From: Rallus limicola | Lineage: Eukaryota; Chordata; Aves; Gruiformes; Rallidae | Length of the DNA: 64,000 bases | Direction: 5' to 3' | Assembly: GCA_022605955.1 (NCBI GenBank) | Contig: JAKCOZ010000040.1 | Coordinates: 2,604,001-2,668,000, forward strand | Part shown: one piece after another, positions 1-25,300 of the stretch | Layout of the letters: every line of letters begins with the position of its first letter | Position numbering within the stretch: the first letter of the stretch is position 1 | The notes under the pieces: model-generated | Seen by the model: only the letters and a program-made list of their open reading frames with translations | What the model was told of the DNA's origin: nothing | Database searches by the model: none | Program-made: the position numbers and the translations under genes

Positions 1-189
1 CTGGATTGCTGCTGGCAATCACATTTACTGGCTGGTGGCTACAGGGTTTCCAAGACCCAAGACCATTTATGGGCTGATTTTAACTGTACTGCTTCATTTG
101 ACCTCTCCCATCCAACAGGCTTAACCTTTTATTAAAAGAATTCTGTTTGAAAAGCTCTAATTTCACATGAAGTTGGGGCTGCAGACACC

Positions 190-501
190 GTGGGACAAGT
201 GTGGGACACAGGGGGAAATGGCCAGCCTCTTCTCAGTGTCTGTGGGGACAGGACAAGGGGCAATGGCCTCAAGTTGGAGCACAGGGAGTTCCACACCAAT
301 CTGTGCAAGAACTTCTTCCCAGTGAGGGTGAGGGAGCCCTGGGACAGGCTGCCCAGGGTGGTGTGGAGTCTCCTTCTCTGGAAATATCCCAGACCCATCT
401 GGATGCCGCCCTGTGTGCCCTGTCCTGGGAACCCTGCCTTGTCAGGAGGGTTGGATCTGATGAGCTCTGGAGGCCCCTTCCAACCCCTGTGATTCTGTTT
501 A
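190..501 (+). mobile_element. CR1 LINE 3' fragment
   Basis: Carries GGGGACAGGACAAGGGGCAA, the GAGTTCCACACCAA and GGGACAGGCTGCCCAGG blocks, and ends CCAACCCCTGTGATTCTG. This is the typical CR1 3' terminus. It lies in the 3' MAP3K14 intron. Confidence 0.9.
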
Positions 502-788
502 CGTGGAGCACATTAGCAGAGGCCTGAAACTGTCTGGTTTTGGAGAGGTTCCCACACCTCTCACAGAAGGTCGCTCCACCACTCAGCGAGTGGAAGGAAA
601 TCCTGACCACTACCTTTGTAGGCGTATTTAATTAGCAAAGCACTACTAGTTTTGGTAATTTCAAGGAAGGCTGAGCAATTTGTGTAATGAGAGAGGAACT
701 ATCAACAAGATGACATCCTAGCTCAAAAACTACAAGTGTCAAAGAGACCCAAAGAAAGCAGCTGTATTTTTAACTGGCTCTCTCAATT

Positions 789-953
789 CAGGGCCTGGAA
801 CAGGCTGCTCAGGGAGGGGGTTGAGTGACCTTTCCAGGATGTGTTTAAAAAAAAGGGTAGATGAGGTGCTCAGGGATATGGGTTAGCACAGGACAGGAAC
901 AGTTGGACTTGATGATCTTAAAGGTCTTTTCCAACCTTGTGATTCTGTGATTC
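789..953 (+). mobile_element. CR1 LINE 3' fragment
   Basis: From GGCCTGGAACAGGCTGCTCA to the terminal CCTTGTGATTCTGTGATTC, a short 3' end with duplicated tail unit. A different subfamily from the copy at 190. Confidence 0.85.
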
Positions 954-992
954 AAGCAAGAAGCTGAATTCCCTATGTAGCACATCACTTAC

Positions 993-13237
<12,245 letters not shown>

Positions 13238-14284
13238 TTCACAGGTTCAGAGAGTCACTGGGTAAAAGCAAAAAAACAGAGCAAAACACTTGTTAAAATA
13301 CTTTGCAGGTAGAAGCAGCTTTAAGTTTCTGAGAAATCAGAGGCTGTTTAATCTGAAGTCATCAGATTAATCAATAATTTCAACCAAACTGAGGTCTTGC
13401 CCAGCCTCTAAGCATGGAGCTGAAAGGAACACAGAAAGCCAGCTCTCCATCCCTGACTTGTATCTCTGAAGGTCTAAATAACCCAGGTTATTCTTAGTCC
13501 TGAAAGTACAAATCCACACAGTTTTCAAAGGTATTTCTTGGTATATTCCCTTAGCTTAAATACAGTGAAACAATATAGAAGAGGGAACTCTTGTTCTAAA
13601 CAGGAATAACATTCACCCCCCCCCAAAGAAAAAAAGAGAAGACACAAAAGATTTTCTCAGAGAGGAATTAGACTGTGCTCACACCACACCAAACAGCCAT
13701 AAACCCCTGCTAATGACTTTCTTCCTTGTACTCAGTCATCTTTAAATCCATTTCTCAGTTTTCGTTCCCATAAAACAAGGCTAGGCCATCAGCCTGCCAT
13801 ACAGCACTCCTCCTTCCCTCCCCTTCCTCCCCCTTCATCACCAATAACTTTTGAAAGCCCGACAAAAGCACAGCTCTCCTGGTGTGTGGGACAGATGCGA
13901 GCTGGGACCGGGTACAGGACAGCGACGGTGCTGGAAGAGATGATCCCCCATCCCCTCTGCTTGGCAGCAGCTGACCAGTCAATCAGCATGAGCTGCTAGC
14001 TGACCAGTTAGCCTAAATGTAGCTCCCAACAAGTCCCAGCACATGCCAAATCTTAGCCAATTGGCAGCGCAGAGGAAGGTGGAAAGGAGCCAGGGGTGGA
14101 AAGGGAGAAGCATGAAGAAGCGTGGAAGCAAGGCACCGCGGGACAAGACATGGGGATATTTGTGAGGTGGGAAACAGGAAAGAGGAAGGTCAGGAGATCC
14201 TGACAACCCCAAGTCCACAGGAAGTGATTGCTTTGGTTTAGCCCCTCATCCCAGTTTCTGGAAAAGGTAAAACATGGGTGTTTT

Positions 14285-14889
14285 CACAGAATGACCAAGT
14301 TGGAAAAGACCTTTAAGATTATCAGGTCCAACTGTTCCTGTCCAGTGCTAAACCAGATCCCTGAGCACCTCATCTCCCCTTTTTTAAACACATCCAGGGA
14401 AGGTGACTCAGTCCCTCCCTGGGCAGCCTGTGCCACAGCCCCACAACTCTGCCAGGGAAGAACTTTGCCCTCCCATCTGCTCTGACCCTGCCCTGGGGCA
14501 GCTTGAGCCCATTGCCCCTTGTCCCAGCTCCTGTCCCCTGGCTGAAGAGACCAGCACCCACCTCTCTGCACCCTCCTGGCAGGGCAGGGGAGGTGGGGAG
14601 AAGGTCTCCCCTCAGCCTCCTCTTCTCCAGGCTGAACCCCCCCAGCTCCCTCAGCTGCTCCTCAGAGGATTTGCCCTCCAGCCCCTTCCCCAGCCTGGTT
14701 GCCCTTCTCTGGACTCAATCCAGGACCTCAGTGTCCTTCTGATGGTGAGGAGCCCAGAACTGGACCCAGCACTCGAGGTGCAGCCTCGCCAGTGCCCAGT
14801 ACAGGGGCACAATCCCTGCCCTGGCCCTGTGGCCATATTATTTCTGATATAAGCCAGGATGCCATTGGCTTTCCTGGCCACCTAGGCAC
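14285..14889 (-). mobile_element. CR1 LINE 3' fragment, 0.6 kb
   Basis: Starts CACAGAATGACCAAGTTGG, and runs through CTCCTCTTCTCCAGGCTGAA, ATCCAGGACCTCAGTGTCCT to GATGCCATTGGCTTTCCTGG (the degraded RT segment AxKANGILA). The longest CR1 in MAP3K14 intron 1. Confidence 0.9.
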
Positions 14890-16271
14890 TCTACTGACTC
14901 ATATTGCCCCTTGGCCTGGGGGTTATTTCCTGGTGCCAGTCATCTCACAGCTCAGGTAGAAAACCTTAAAATGCACATTTCCATCATTCAACAACCCATG
15001 AGAATGCAGAAGCCTTGGCAAACACATCCAGGTGTCAAGTACCACAAACCCAACATAAGATGAGGCAGGACTTTTGAACAGAGGCCAGCAAAAACAAGAT
15101 CTCAGAGCTGTTACAGGAGCACATCTTTGAGGCTCATCAGTTTAAATCTGTGCCAGGGAGTTTCTTTTCCTTTTTTCTTTCCTTTCCAGCCGTCCAGCCT
15201 GAACAGCTGCCTGGGGGAACAGGACATTTAACAGGCTTCTGGCAACACAGCACTCAAAGTCTAGTGGGTGCTGGGTGCCGAAAGGGCCACCAAGGAGAGG
15301 AGGAGGGAGCCCTTTGGGAGCCAAGTGCATGAACCTTGGTATGATGTGTAAATGAGTCACCTAACAACCTGGCAGGTAGACAAGGAAAGTCAACAATGAC
15401 CACATTCAGGGGCTAAACAGAGAACAGCTGCTGTGCAAAAGAAGTGCTGATGACAGTATCCCACTCATTACCCCGACCCCCACTCCCTCTCCTCTACAGA
15501 AATTATGTCAAATCTCAGTGCTGTAAAATAATCCCTTGGAGCAGTAGAAAGGGAGCCTGCCAGATGACTAACCCAAGCCACCAGTGACCAAACTGACAAG
15601 TTCAGAGCTATTTTTATACTCACTCTCTCCTGATTTGCATTAACTCTGTCTCTCCTTGCCCTCCCCTCACCTTCAAGGACCTTCAAGGTCTGCAGTGCAA
15701 AGCTGTCCCCACTGCCAAAAAATACGTAATTCTACAAGTCACTCCTCAGCTTACTTAAAAGACAACAGAGAGAGGGGAGAAGCAGCATTGCAAGTCCTTG
15801 TTGCCCTCTGAAATGGAAAAGAATAACAAGGAAATATTACTGAGATTAAAGTCAACAAAACACATACCTCACCGGCCGACTTAAAAAAGAGGTAGCTATT
15901 GTAAGCAACGTCCTCCAACACAGCAGTCGCCTGCACTCAGACAGTTTAATGTGTGACTCAGGCCTACAAGGCTGTGTAGGCACAGACGCTGCAAGCCCAG
16001 CCCTATTTAACTGTTGCCACACAATTTTCAGATCTTCATAAGAATCAAAACCCCCAACTATTTCTATAGTAGGGACAACAAAGTGTAATGGACAGAAGTT
16101 GAGATTAAAAAAAAATAAGATCACATCAGAATTTCTAAATAATTTTTGAAGCGTAACTTCTCCTGAAGCTATGCATTCAGAACTGAACAGGCCAGGTTCA
16201 TCTCTGCACACTCAGAGGGGGTGGCAATCCATGGCAAGACAAGGGGGATGGATTAAAGCTAAAGGAAGGAA

Positions 16272-16515
16272 GGGTTACATTAGGTATTAGAGGGAAGTTC
16301 TTTCCAGAGAGTGGTGAGGGGCTGGAACAGGCTGCCCAGACAGAGGGTGGGTGCCCCGTCCCTGGGGGTGTTGAAGGCCAGGTTGGCTGGGGCCCTGAGC
16401 AACCTTGTGTAGCTCCAGGCCTGGAGGTTGGTGTCCCTGCCTGTGGCAGGGGGTTGGAGCTCTGTGCTCCTTGGGGTCCCTCCCAACCCAGACCAGTCTA
16501 TGATTCTATGAATCC
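16272..16515 (+). mobile_element. CR1 LINE 3' fragment
   Basis: GGGGCTGGAACAGGCTGCCC, GTTGAAGGCCAGGTTGGCTG and the terminal ACCAGTCTATGATTCTATGA. Same subfamily as the copies at 32726, 34702 and 41034, but in the other orientation. Confidence 0.9.
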
Positions 16516-18787
16516 AGACAGGTGCAAAGGGTTCGTAGGCCTCATTAATTTGGATTAGGCACTTGGTCCTGCAGGCCCAGGCTCCCTGTGCAGCCCTTCT
16601 CAGGGAAGGTCTTAGATAAAAGGGAGCCTTGGGAGCAGTAAATGGGTACCCGAGCTTCCACTGCAAGACCACTAAGAATGGGATTTACCCACATGAGACA
16701 TGCTGGAGCTGCGGTTTCGGCTGCTATTTACTTGCCACCGCACCAGGATGAGCACAGCTTCCTGTACAGACATAAGTTACGTACGTGCAACACGAGGAGC
16801 TTCAAGCTATTGAGCTGGAAGGTGGTTGTTGTTTTACACCCCAAACTGCTGCTCTGGTTTTCAAAAAACTCCTCTCCCCTCATCCAAGTCCCTCAGATTC
16901 AACCATAATTCTCAATTTCAATATCCCTGCCTTTCTTCCTTCTGCAGACGTATGTATGGGCTCATTGTTTTCAAGGAAGAAAGGGGAAGTGGGGTTAATG
17001 ATGCAGTAGATAAAAGCAAATACTACACCCCTAACCCACAACAAGCTTTTGCTAGCAGCATTAAAAAGCTGCTTGCTCCTTATCTTCACTAGGGCTTTAC
17101 ACTCACCTCTGGTTAACTAATGTTAGTTGTCACCGCAGTAAAAAAGAAAGCACGTTTTTACAGCATGAAAGCCAAACAGTAGCAGTTGTGCTCTGGAGGT
17201 ACTGGTCTGATGGCAGTGGCAACTCCTCCCTCAAATCAAGCCTGTACTCCGTGAGAAACTAATGAACTGGGTAAGGCCACCCAAGACTTGTAGGGAGTCA
17301 GAATTAAGGAGAGGCTCAAATGTTATTAATAAGAGATAACCACTTGCTTTCTCTTCCTTTAAAACATCCTCCCTCCACCCTTTTCTAAACAAGTCCCTGT
17401 TCACCCTCTTCAGCTCTTCCATCTCAACTGGAAGCTATTTGTAGCAGGGACCTTCAAAGAACATCTCTATGTTTCATGAAGTTACTATCTATATAGGAAG
17501 AGAGACTCATAGTTGGAAAAAAGTAACACAAATCCCTCCCCAGCACTAAAACACTCTACAGCACACCATGGCATGGGGTCCTGCTTGGTCTGCCAGGGTC
17601 AAATCTCCCTTGTCAATGGATTTTTGGAGAATTTCAATTAATGTTTTATGAAGTAGCTTGTAGATTTTTGTTAAAATAAACTCGGAAAAGAGCTTTAAAA
17701 TATCCATAAGGCTTCATAAATCAGCTTCAAAGTATGCAGATTTCCTCTCCCAGTCTGAGTGTACCAGTTTCAGGCTGACATTTAGTTAAATGAAAAAAAG
17801 AAAAAAAGAAAAAAAAAAAATCATGTTGTCTCAGTGAGGTTTCCCACTTCCTTATTGAGGAGAGTTTTATGAACAAGGCATTAACTTAGGTTAATGCTGC
17901 CTTCTCTTCTGCAGCTGCTCTGAGTTTATTAAAACAACACAACTAGGATTTTAGCAACGCTGCTTCGCTGACCATGACAACAAATCAGCAGCTGGGAAGA
18001 GCCAGGAACTTTATGCATCACTACAGCAGGGAATGTCAAATGGAGAGAAGAACATACACCTTTTTTGGAGACCTTCAGTCCCCAAAACTGTCAGCAGGTA
18101 TCAAATATAGTGCCAAGTCTGTGGCCAAAAGAAATAAAGAAAATAACCACACTAGAGTTCTGGTTTGGGGTCCGAGGAGCAGATATATATTTAAAACTCC
18201 TTCAAACTCCTGGCACTGCTTCCTTTTGTACTGCCTCCTTGCTGCTGTCTTTCTCTGTGCTGGGATGCTATTGATGAGCTTCCTTGCCTGCCCACATTTC
18301 AGATGGAACTGAAATTAAGCCAGTTCCGTTTTCAGCTGTGTCAGTTTAAGGCATATTATTGTAGCATGGGCCTGGGGTGGTTATTTAAACAAGCTCACTG
18401 CTGTCAGCAAGGAGAAGTTTCAATTTGTGTCAGAAGTGACTTTAAAAAGTCATAGCACTCAACACATCCCCCCCCCCCCCCCACCTTAAAACACACTTAA
18501 TGCCAGTTTAAGTTAATATGTTTAAGAGGAATAAAAAGACTTCCCTTGCGTATCTAAGTGTTCCAAAGTAAAAATAAATAGAATGCCTGACTGATTAAAA
18601 TACTGGTGAGTCAGATCACCAGTTGCTATTCCAGGATTCTCACAGCCTTCACCTCCCCTTCTCTCACCAGTGTTATCCATTCGTCAGTGCAAAGGGCCCC
18701 TGTGCAATCCTATCTGGTTCCTCTTGGTCTCTCCTGTATTGCCAAGTGCTGCTGCACATGGGTTTACCTGAAGTTCGTCAGGGAAAG

Positions 18788-18849
18788 CTAAACCTTCTTT
18801 CTAAACCATAAACCTTCCCCCTAAACCATAAACCTTCCCCCTAAACCAC
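18788..18849. repeat. Short tandem repeat, 20-bp unit
   Basis: TAAACCATAAACCTTCCCCC occurs about 2.5 times, with a variant copy at the left edge. MAP3K14 intron 1. Confidence 0.8.
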
Positions 18850-20882
18850 CCCCAAGCTGCCTCTCACTATCAGCCTTACGTTCCGGACTAAGTTGTGTTA
18901 CAAATGATAATAAATATGTAAACATACTCTTTAAAGTGGGTTGATAGTAAATACTTCAAAATCCCATTTCAGGGATTACTGTAAACATCAGGATAATGAG
19001 CTTCAACTGTCTTTTGAGTTGCCAGACAGCCATATACTGCAATAGTTTGGTTACAAAGTCTGTAGGAAAATATTTGCCTGGGTTTAACCATCAGTAGAAT
19101 TTCTGAGAGGATCTAAACACGCCTATCTTCATTTCCTCAAGTGCAAGCCTGAGTACAACTCGCTCCTTAACAATGCTTTTCATGTTGTTGAACAGAGATA
19201 TGAAATAGCAGCCATTTGCCCCGAGTTTATAAACATCCCCACAAGCCCATTCATTCAAAGCAGTGGCTAATTTTTCCGAGCTGCTTTGCAAACAAGTTAT
19301 AAGAAAGCATCAGAAGGAGGTTTTGCTTTCCGGCCTGGCTCAGCTGTTCCCACGCAGGCTTTCAGGACTCTACTTAACGACATCCTGATTTTTAAGACCC
19401 ACTTGTGGAGTGAGGCCATTTCCTAAATTGTAAGAGGATGAGATAATAAAGCACCTCGATGGACAGCTTCCAACAATAACCACAAACACAGGGGGAAAAA
19501 TCAATTCCACCCAAGCCAGCAGGACGGGGGTTTCGCTGGTTATTACAATTCATCGCTTTGAGCCTAAGTCTACAAGGAAGCAGTCAGGCTAAAATGCTGG
19601 CCAAAGCCAAAAGTTAAGTCAAACTCAGTAGAAATAGAAGATTAGATAGAAATGCTTGGTCTATGATTGGTGCCACATACCCAGTTATGATGATTTAATG
19701 CTACAAAGCAGAAATATGAACTGACCGGAGTCATTTCTAACTGTCCAGCCTGAGCAAACTCCCACATTCATTACAGACACAACTGCCTTTTAGACAAGAA
19801 AAAGTCCATACTCCCCAGAGCTCAAGGCCCTGATCAGCTGATCAGCAAAGCCCAGCTTCCAACAGACCAGAGTCCTGCATGGCTAGCCCTTATAGAGCTC
19901 CTTCTGGACCTTCAACGCATCCTCTTCATCTCCCTTCCTCAGCACCTGCCAGACCTTTCCCTAACTCAGGTATCTCTCAGTCCAACCCAGCTGCTCTTCT
20001 TGGAAATGGGGATTTTTCCTGTCTCCCAGACCTCTGAACCCCTCTCTGCACTGACAGATTTGAATGACACTCACCAGCAAACTTCTAAAGTCATAAAGTT
20101 AAACCACCATGCTCATATTTGCCTCCTTCCTTTCAGCAGCCAGAGTGATAATTAGGCACCACACTGATGTTACAACAAACCCTCAGCTCCACTGTTGCAC
20201 GTTTAACACTGAAATAAGATTCAGGACAGACAGTGGCAAAGCTCATTAACTCCAACAACATTGGCTCAAGTCTCACTGGTTGGGGTTTTTTTTGTTATTA
20301 TATATTTGTTTGCTACACTCCTCCTTCGCAGCATGCTATACAAAGATTCACTCTCTTACAGCAGTTAAAATTTAATAGTTAATAGCAAATTACTCATTCC
20401 AAAGGAATCCGGTAGCTGTGCCAATGAGAGATTTTTAACTTCGTTAAAATGCAATAAAGCAGCAGGCTACAGACAAGAGATTTCAAAGCCCGATTTGATT
20501 ATTCTTATCAGCAATGTCATAGCAAAGAAGATGCCAGTTCTTACTCATAAAGAGTCCGGAAAGCCGGTTGAAAAAGCAATTTAGTCGTTGTTTATGGACA
20601 CGAGTTTCAGATCACTGCTACTTCAATGCACGAAGCACCAAACACATGTTTCTAATGCAACCGAGTAAAATAAGACAGGAAGCATCTGAGATCAACCACA
20701 GCAGCAACTTATTAATCAGCAAAGAGACATTTTAACCTTTTGCCAGAAGAAGCAAAAGAAAAAAGAAGTCAGGTCAGAGCGAAGCGCTGTGGTGAGATGC
20801 GTGAGGCGGGCGCACGGGCAGTTTAACCGAACTCCAGATCTGATTCAGTTGTATATTTTGATTAGCTGAGCTCAGGCCGGCC

Positions 20883-20924
20883 TTCTCCTCCTCCTCCTCC
20901 TCCTCCTCCTCCTCCTCCTCCTCC
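20883..20924. repeat. (TCC)n / (GGA)n microsatellite at CpG-island edge
   Basis: About 14 uninterrupted CTC/TCC triplets at the MAP3K14 side of the island. On the minus strand this is a (GAG)n purine tract, capable of forming triplex (H-DNA). Length polymorphism is likely. Confidence 0.95.
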
Positions 20925-20959
20925 CTCCCCGGGGCCAGGGATGGCTTTGCAAAGCGGCA

Positions 20960-22300
20960 CTTAGCAACACCCGAGGACCACGGCAAAGGGCTGCGGCTTC
21001 ACCTCGTCTCTCTCCGGCGAGTCGCTCCTCCGTGACAGGCGCGGCCGGCGGGGAACCGGGGAGCTCAGGACCGGAGGAGTTTCCGAGCTGAAAAGCGACA
21101 TGCGGGCTTTAAGCGCGGGGAAGCCTCGGCGCTCCGCGGGGACCGCGGGCAGCGCCTGCAGGCGGGGGAGGGCCGCTGCAGCGCAGCCCGTTAGCCGGTG
21201 GGTACCGCTCCAAGCTCCCCCAGTTACTCCCGGGAGGTCAGGGCCCGTCTCGCGGCGGGCACCGGCTGAGGGATGGGCTCCCTTCCCTCCGGGGCCAGGC
21301 AACGTGCAGGGGCTCCCTCGCTCCCTCCTCCCGCCGGCGGCTGCGGAAGCGGCGGCAGCGGGCACCGCGAGGCCCTGTAGTCCAGACGCGCTCCGCGCTC
21401 CCCGGCCCGAACGCCGCTCCCCGGATCCCGCCCCCGCCACGGTGGCCGGACGCGGCCCGGCCCCGTCTGTGCTCTGTTCCGCGCCCCACGAGCGGCCGTA
21501 CCCACAGCTCCGGCCCGGCGCGGCGCGGCCCCTCAGGCCTCCCCAGCGGCACTGCGCTGACAGGCGGTGGCTACCGCCGGCCCCGCCCCCCGTCGGGCGG
21601 CACAGCCAATCAGCGTCCCGCCTCGCCGGGTGACGGCACGCCGCTCCCGCCCACGCCTGTTCGCACGCGCCTCGCCCCGCCCCGCCGCGCCCCGCCCCGC
21701 CACCCTGCCCTGTCCAATCGCCACCGGGTCCCGCCTCGCCGCCTCGCAAGGAGCTTCGCGGCCCCGCCGGGCCCGGGGAAGGCCGGGGGCGGGCGGCGAG
21801 CTGCCGGGGGCGGCCTGGGTTTCCCAGAAGCGGGCGGGGCTTCCTGCCAAGCATTCTCCGACCTCCTTCCCCACCTCCCCCGTTTCCTCCGGGCGCCGCC
21901 GCTGCGTTACGCATGCGCGGCCGGCCAGGGGCGGGGGGGGAGGCGCCGCGGGGGTAGCGGCGCGGAGTGCCCAGTGCGCAGGCGCGGCGGGAGGGGGCGG
22001 GGCGCGTGCGGCGGTGGCCGTTAAACGGCGGCTGGGCATCGTCATGATTGTTCCCGGCTTTGATTGCGTCCGGTGTCTCGGTCTCGTCCCTTGCCCGCCC
22101 TCAGCTCAGTGGGCTTGCGGGCCTCCTTCCCCAGGCCTCGCCTCGGTCACGGGGCGGGGAGCGGGCCGCAGCCGCGCTGGCCCTTGGGCTCGTAAGGCGG
22201 CCGCCTCGGTAGCCGCCTCCCCGTGCTGTTGGGGCTCTGCCTGCCCGCTGCCTCTTCAGAGCCCTGCCCATAAGTGCTCCGGGCTCGCGAACCTGGGGCC
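20960..22300. promoter_or_regulatory. MAP3K14: CpG island; probable MAP3K14 promoter
   Basis: CpG-dense, GC-box-rich segment upstream of the MAP3K14 coding exons. It contains CCAAT boxes (CCAATCAGCG at 21606, CCAAT at 21714), NRF1-like motifs (around 21909-21919 and 21975-21986, one mismatch each) and many CCCCGCCCC boxes. The first coding exon has a splice acceptor before its ATG, so a non-coding first exon is expected here on the minus strand. The island is long and symmetric enough that divergent plus-strand transcription is plausible. I could not fix a TSS or first-exon donor. Confidence 0.75.
21606..21615 (+). promoter_or_regulatory. CCAAT box (NF-Y type) in MAP3K14 CpG island
   Basis: CCAATCAGCG is a full NF-Y core with favoured 3' flank. 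A second CCAAT lies at 21714-21718 in the same orientation, about 108 bp away, among CCCCGCCCC boxes. Confidence 0.5.
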
Positions 22301-22349
22301 TTTACTGACCTTTTATTTGTTCCTTCCCTGTTGTAAGAGTCGCCCTTTA

Positions 22350-25300
22350 ACTGGTAAATGCCGGTGAAGAGCAGCACCCGTGGGTGCTGTCAGGGAGATG
22401 TGAGCCCTTACCCCCAGGAGCTGCTGAGGGGGCTGGAAGGGTCTCGATGCTGCTGTGGAGATCGCTTTTGGGTAGTGGAAGTTTGCAATAACTGATGCTC
22501 CCCTCTCCCCGTGCTCCCCAGTAAGGGACAGGTTATTCTTCACACTCTAGTTTGCCCAAGTAGTGTCAGTTACGGCTTTGACACGCAAGGTAGGCAGTGG
22601 TTTGTGTAACTCCTGCTCCTTGCCATAGGTATGTTGGGGCTGTGGATAAGAACTTCCAAGAAAGGCCTCACGTATTTGCTTAGTCCCTCTGGATTTGGGC
22701 TCCTTGTGTGATGTGCAGGTGGGTGACTGGGCTGTGACAAAGTGTGTCAGTGATAACCACTGAGATGGTGCCTTGAAACTCGCAGTAGTGAGACCTGTAC
22801 CCTTCACCTTCACTACACATCGGCTTCCTATGGTTATATCTTTGACTCTGACTTAGGAGAGAATTTTTCAGTCCTGAGAGCTCTTTCCTAAGAGAACAGA
22901 GCTGGATTGTGTGGCAGAATAATCTTTTGCCTGGTTATAGTGTGAAGCCAGTGTTAATAGACCTGCTGTACCTTTCTAGCGTGCATGGTATGCTGTAGTC
23001 AACAGGTTATTCTGCAGGGTGAATAACAGTGTTGGGGACGGCCTCACATTCTGTGTGCTCCTATGGTTGCAGAACCTGAGATCCACTGGTCTTTAACGTT
23101 TCCCAAGTAAAGACTCAAGTACCAGGAAAACCTCAAGTGAGGAAGGAGTTGTGGTAATGACTGGTGACAGCTTTTTCACCCTTTCTTGCTGTCTTATGCT
23201 TGCTGAAAGAATGGGGGATGTCTGCTCATCAAGATAAAGAATAATTAGGAAAATTTTTCTAACAGTGCTTTTCAGGAGTTGAAATAATGTGATAACTGTT
23301 CTGCCTTTAAAAGTCTGAGGGACTCTTTGGTAGCTTATTTTTGCCAGAGTAGTTGAGGTAGTCATACTGTTGTGTTTACATGTATTTATGACCTCAGCAC
23401 TTGTATCATGGTGAAAAGAAGATCAAACAAAACTTTAAACAAAGTATAATGGACCTTAGTAGTTGTTATGAAGAAGCCACTCTTTCCATTGAATGTATGT
23501 GCTGTGGTTAAAGAAGAAGGGCAGGGGGTATGCAGGAATGGAGGCTGACAGGAGACCTCACGGGGTCTGTGGCTTCCTGACAAAGGGAGAGAAGGGGCAG
23601 TGCTGATCTCTCTCCTCTCTTTGGGGACCAGGGATAGAACCTGAGGGGATGGTGTGAAGCTGTGCCAGGAGAGGTTTGGGCTGGGTGTCAGGAAGAGGTT
23701 CTGTGCTGAGAGGGGGGTCAGGCACTGGCACAGGCTCCCCAGGGAAGGGGTCACAGCCCCGAGCTGGGCTGAGGGCAAGAAGCATCTGGACGATGCCCTC
23801 AGTGCCCTGCTCTGACTGGGCTGGGCTGTGTGGGGCCAGGAGTTGGACTTGATGGGCCTTACGGGTCCCTCCCAGCTCAGGAGATTCTTTGATGCTACAA
23901 CTGAGTGTTCCAGAAGCACCTTTGGAACCTGTTACATGGGCCAGTACTGAAATCCAGGATACTCTGCTTCTCTTTTGTGGTCAAGTTATGTAAAATGTAT
24001 CAGTGCCCTTGGCTTAATGGTAGAGAAGTGTGTCACTCTGAAAGCTGTGCAGAATCTCTAGAAAGCACAAAGTGTAAGTGCTGCAATAACAACTGCTCCA
24101 GTAAGCGTGTGGTTAACAGCTCGAAGATACGAGGGGTTAGTTCTAAGGGCCAGGAAGAGGTACTGCTCTGCCAGAGTGCATCTTGACACCTCTCCAGCAC
24201 AAAAATCATGTTTGGAGCAAGGTGAGGCCAGTGTGTGCTGCACAGAGGTGCCTGTGGTGCAGGTGAGGCTGGGAGATAGGAACTGGCTGCCCGACCTCCG
24301 CTCTGTCCCTGCGCTGGAGTTAGGGCAGCACGTACACCCAGGCTGGGTTTCTATTGCAGCAATAAAACCCACAGATGGAGCAAATGCAAATACAACCATG
24401 TTCCTATTTATGTGACTCGTACGTGGTGTAGCAGTTACTTGATTGGGAGAGGTAACATGAATAGCTAAATTAATAATTGGTGCAAAATACCCATTGCCCT
24501 TCCTTTGGGTGACCCAGTAATGTCCAGTCCTGCTGCGTGCTGTGATTACAGCTACAGCTCAGAGAGCAGAGCTTCACAAAAGGCCTTTTGTTCCTGCCTG
24601 GCTTGCTTGTGGTGATCTACTCTGGGGCTGGAGATCAAAAAAGCTTTTAGCTTGGCGGTTTTGATCTGTGATTCTGAGTTTGGTGCTTGCTGAGTGTGTG
24701 TGAGCCAAGGGCGGTGTGTCACAAACAGGGAGTTGTAAGGCACTCCGACTGGGAGGGCCTCTGGCAGTCTGAGCTTTGGGCTGGATCTAGAAGTGGGGAC
24801 AGCTTGTACCACACTGGCTGATCTTCAGCCTCATCCCCCCCAACCCAGGCGCAGCCCCTGTGGCACATCAGGGCTGTAACAAACCACTCTACCCCTGCAC
24901 CACCCCAACTTTATGTAGCTGCAGTCTGTGCTCTCCGATCCTTATCCCTTTCCTAGAAGCCCAGGTCCAGCTCTTGCATGCCTGGCTGAGCATCTCTGCA
25001 GCATCACCTCAGCTTGCTGCTGGCTTTCCCACAGCCACCTATCTTGGTTCAAGGTCACCCCTTGAAAAGTGGGGTGTCACCTACTGCAGTTTGTGTTGAA
25101 ATTCATGGCCCAGCCATAGGCATCCTGCTGCAGAGTAACTCAGGGCTTTGGGGGTGCTCAGCTAGATGGACTGCCAGGAGAACAGTATGGCCCAAGGACT
25201 GCTTGCCTGCAACGGTGACCCTTGGGGACTGTGGTGTACCCTGTGTGTGGGAAGAGCTCCTCCACCAGCTAGCATGGGTAATGATGACAGAGCAGCTCTG

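Larger units (their letters stand above)
1..992 (-). other. MAP3K14: MAP3K14 intron (3' side of coding exon 11)
   Basis: Contains two CR1 3' fragments (190-501, 789-953) and otherwise unremarkable sequence. I looked for the next expected NIK segment (LFLNSLSQ-like) on the minus strand and did not find it, so it must be further left. Confidence 0.85.
13258..20959 (-). other. MAP3K14: MAP3K14 first intron (5' UTR intron)
   Basis: Two CR1 fragments (14285-14889, 16272-16515) and small simple repeats, including a C run at about 18468-18482 and an A-rich tract at 17794-17820. From about 16.5 to 20.9 kb there is no interspersed repeat that I recognise, which could reflect regulatory DNA. The open frames here are short and resemble nothing I know. 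Confidence 0.7.

Noticed and set aside
15852..16211. 119-codon minus-strand open frame in MAP3K14 intron 1
   Set aside because: No recognisable domain or convincing splice pattern; low-complexity A/T stretch inside.
19830..19845. 16-bp perfect palindrome CTGATCAGCTGATCAG
   Set aside because: Short, no loop, composed of two overlapping TGATCA units; could be chance.
20961..21914. 317-codon minus-strand open frame in the CpG island
   Set aside because: Extreme GC and few stop codons explain it; Gly/Ala/Arg-rich with no domain, and other frames on both strands are equally open. MAP3K14 translation starts at 13237.
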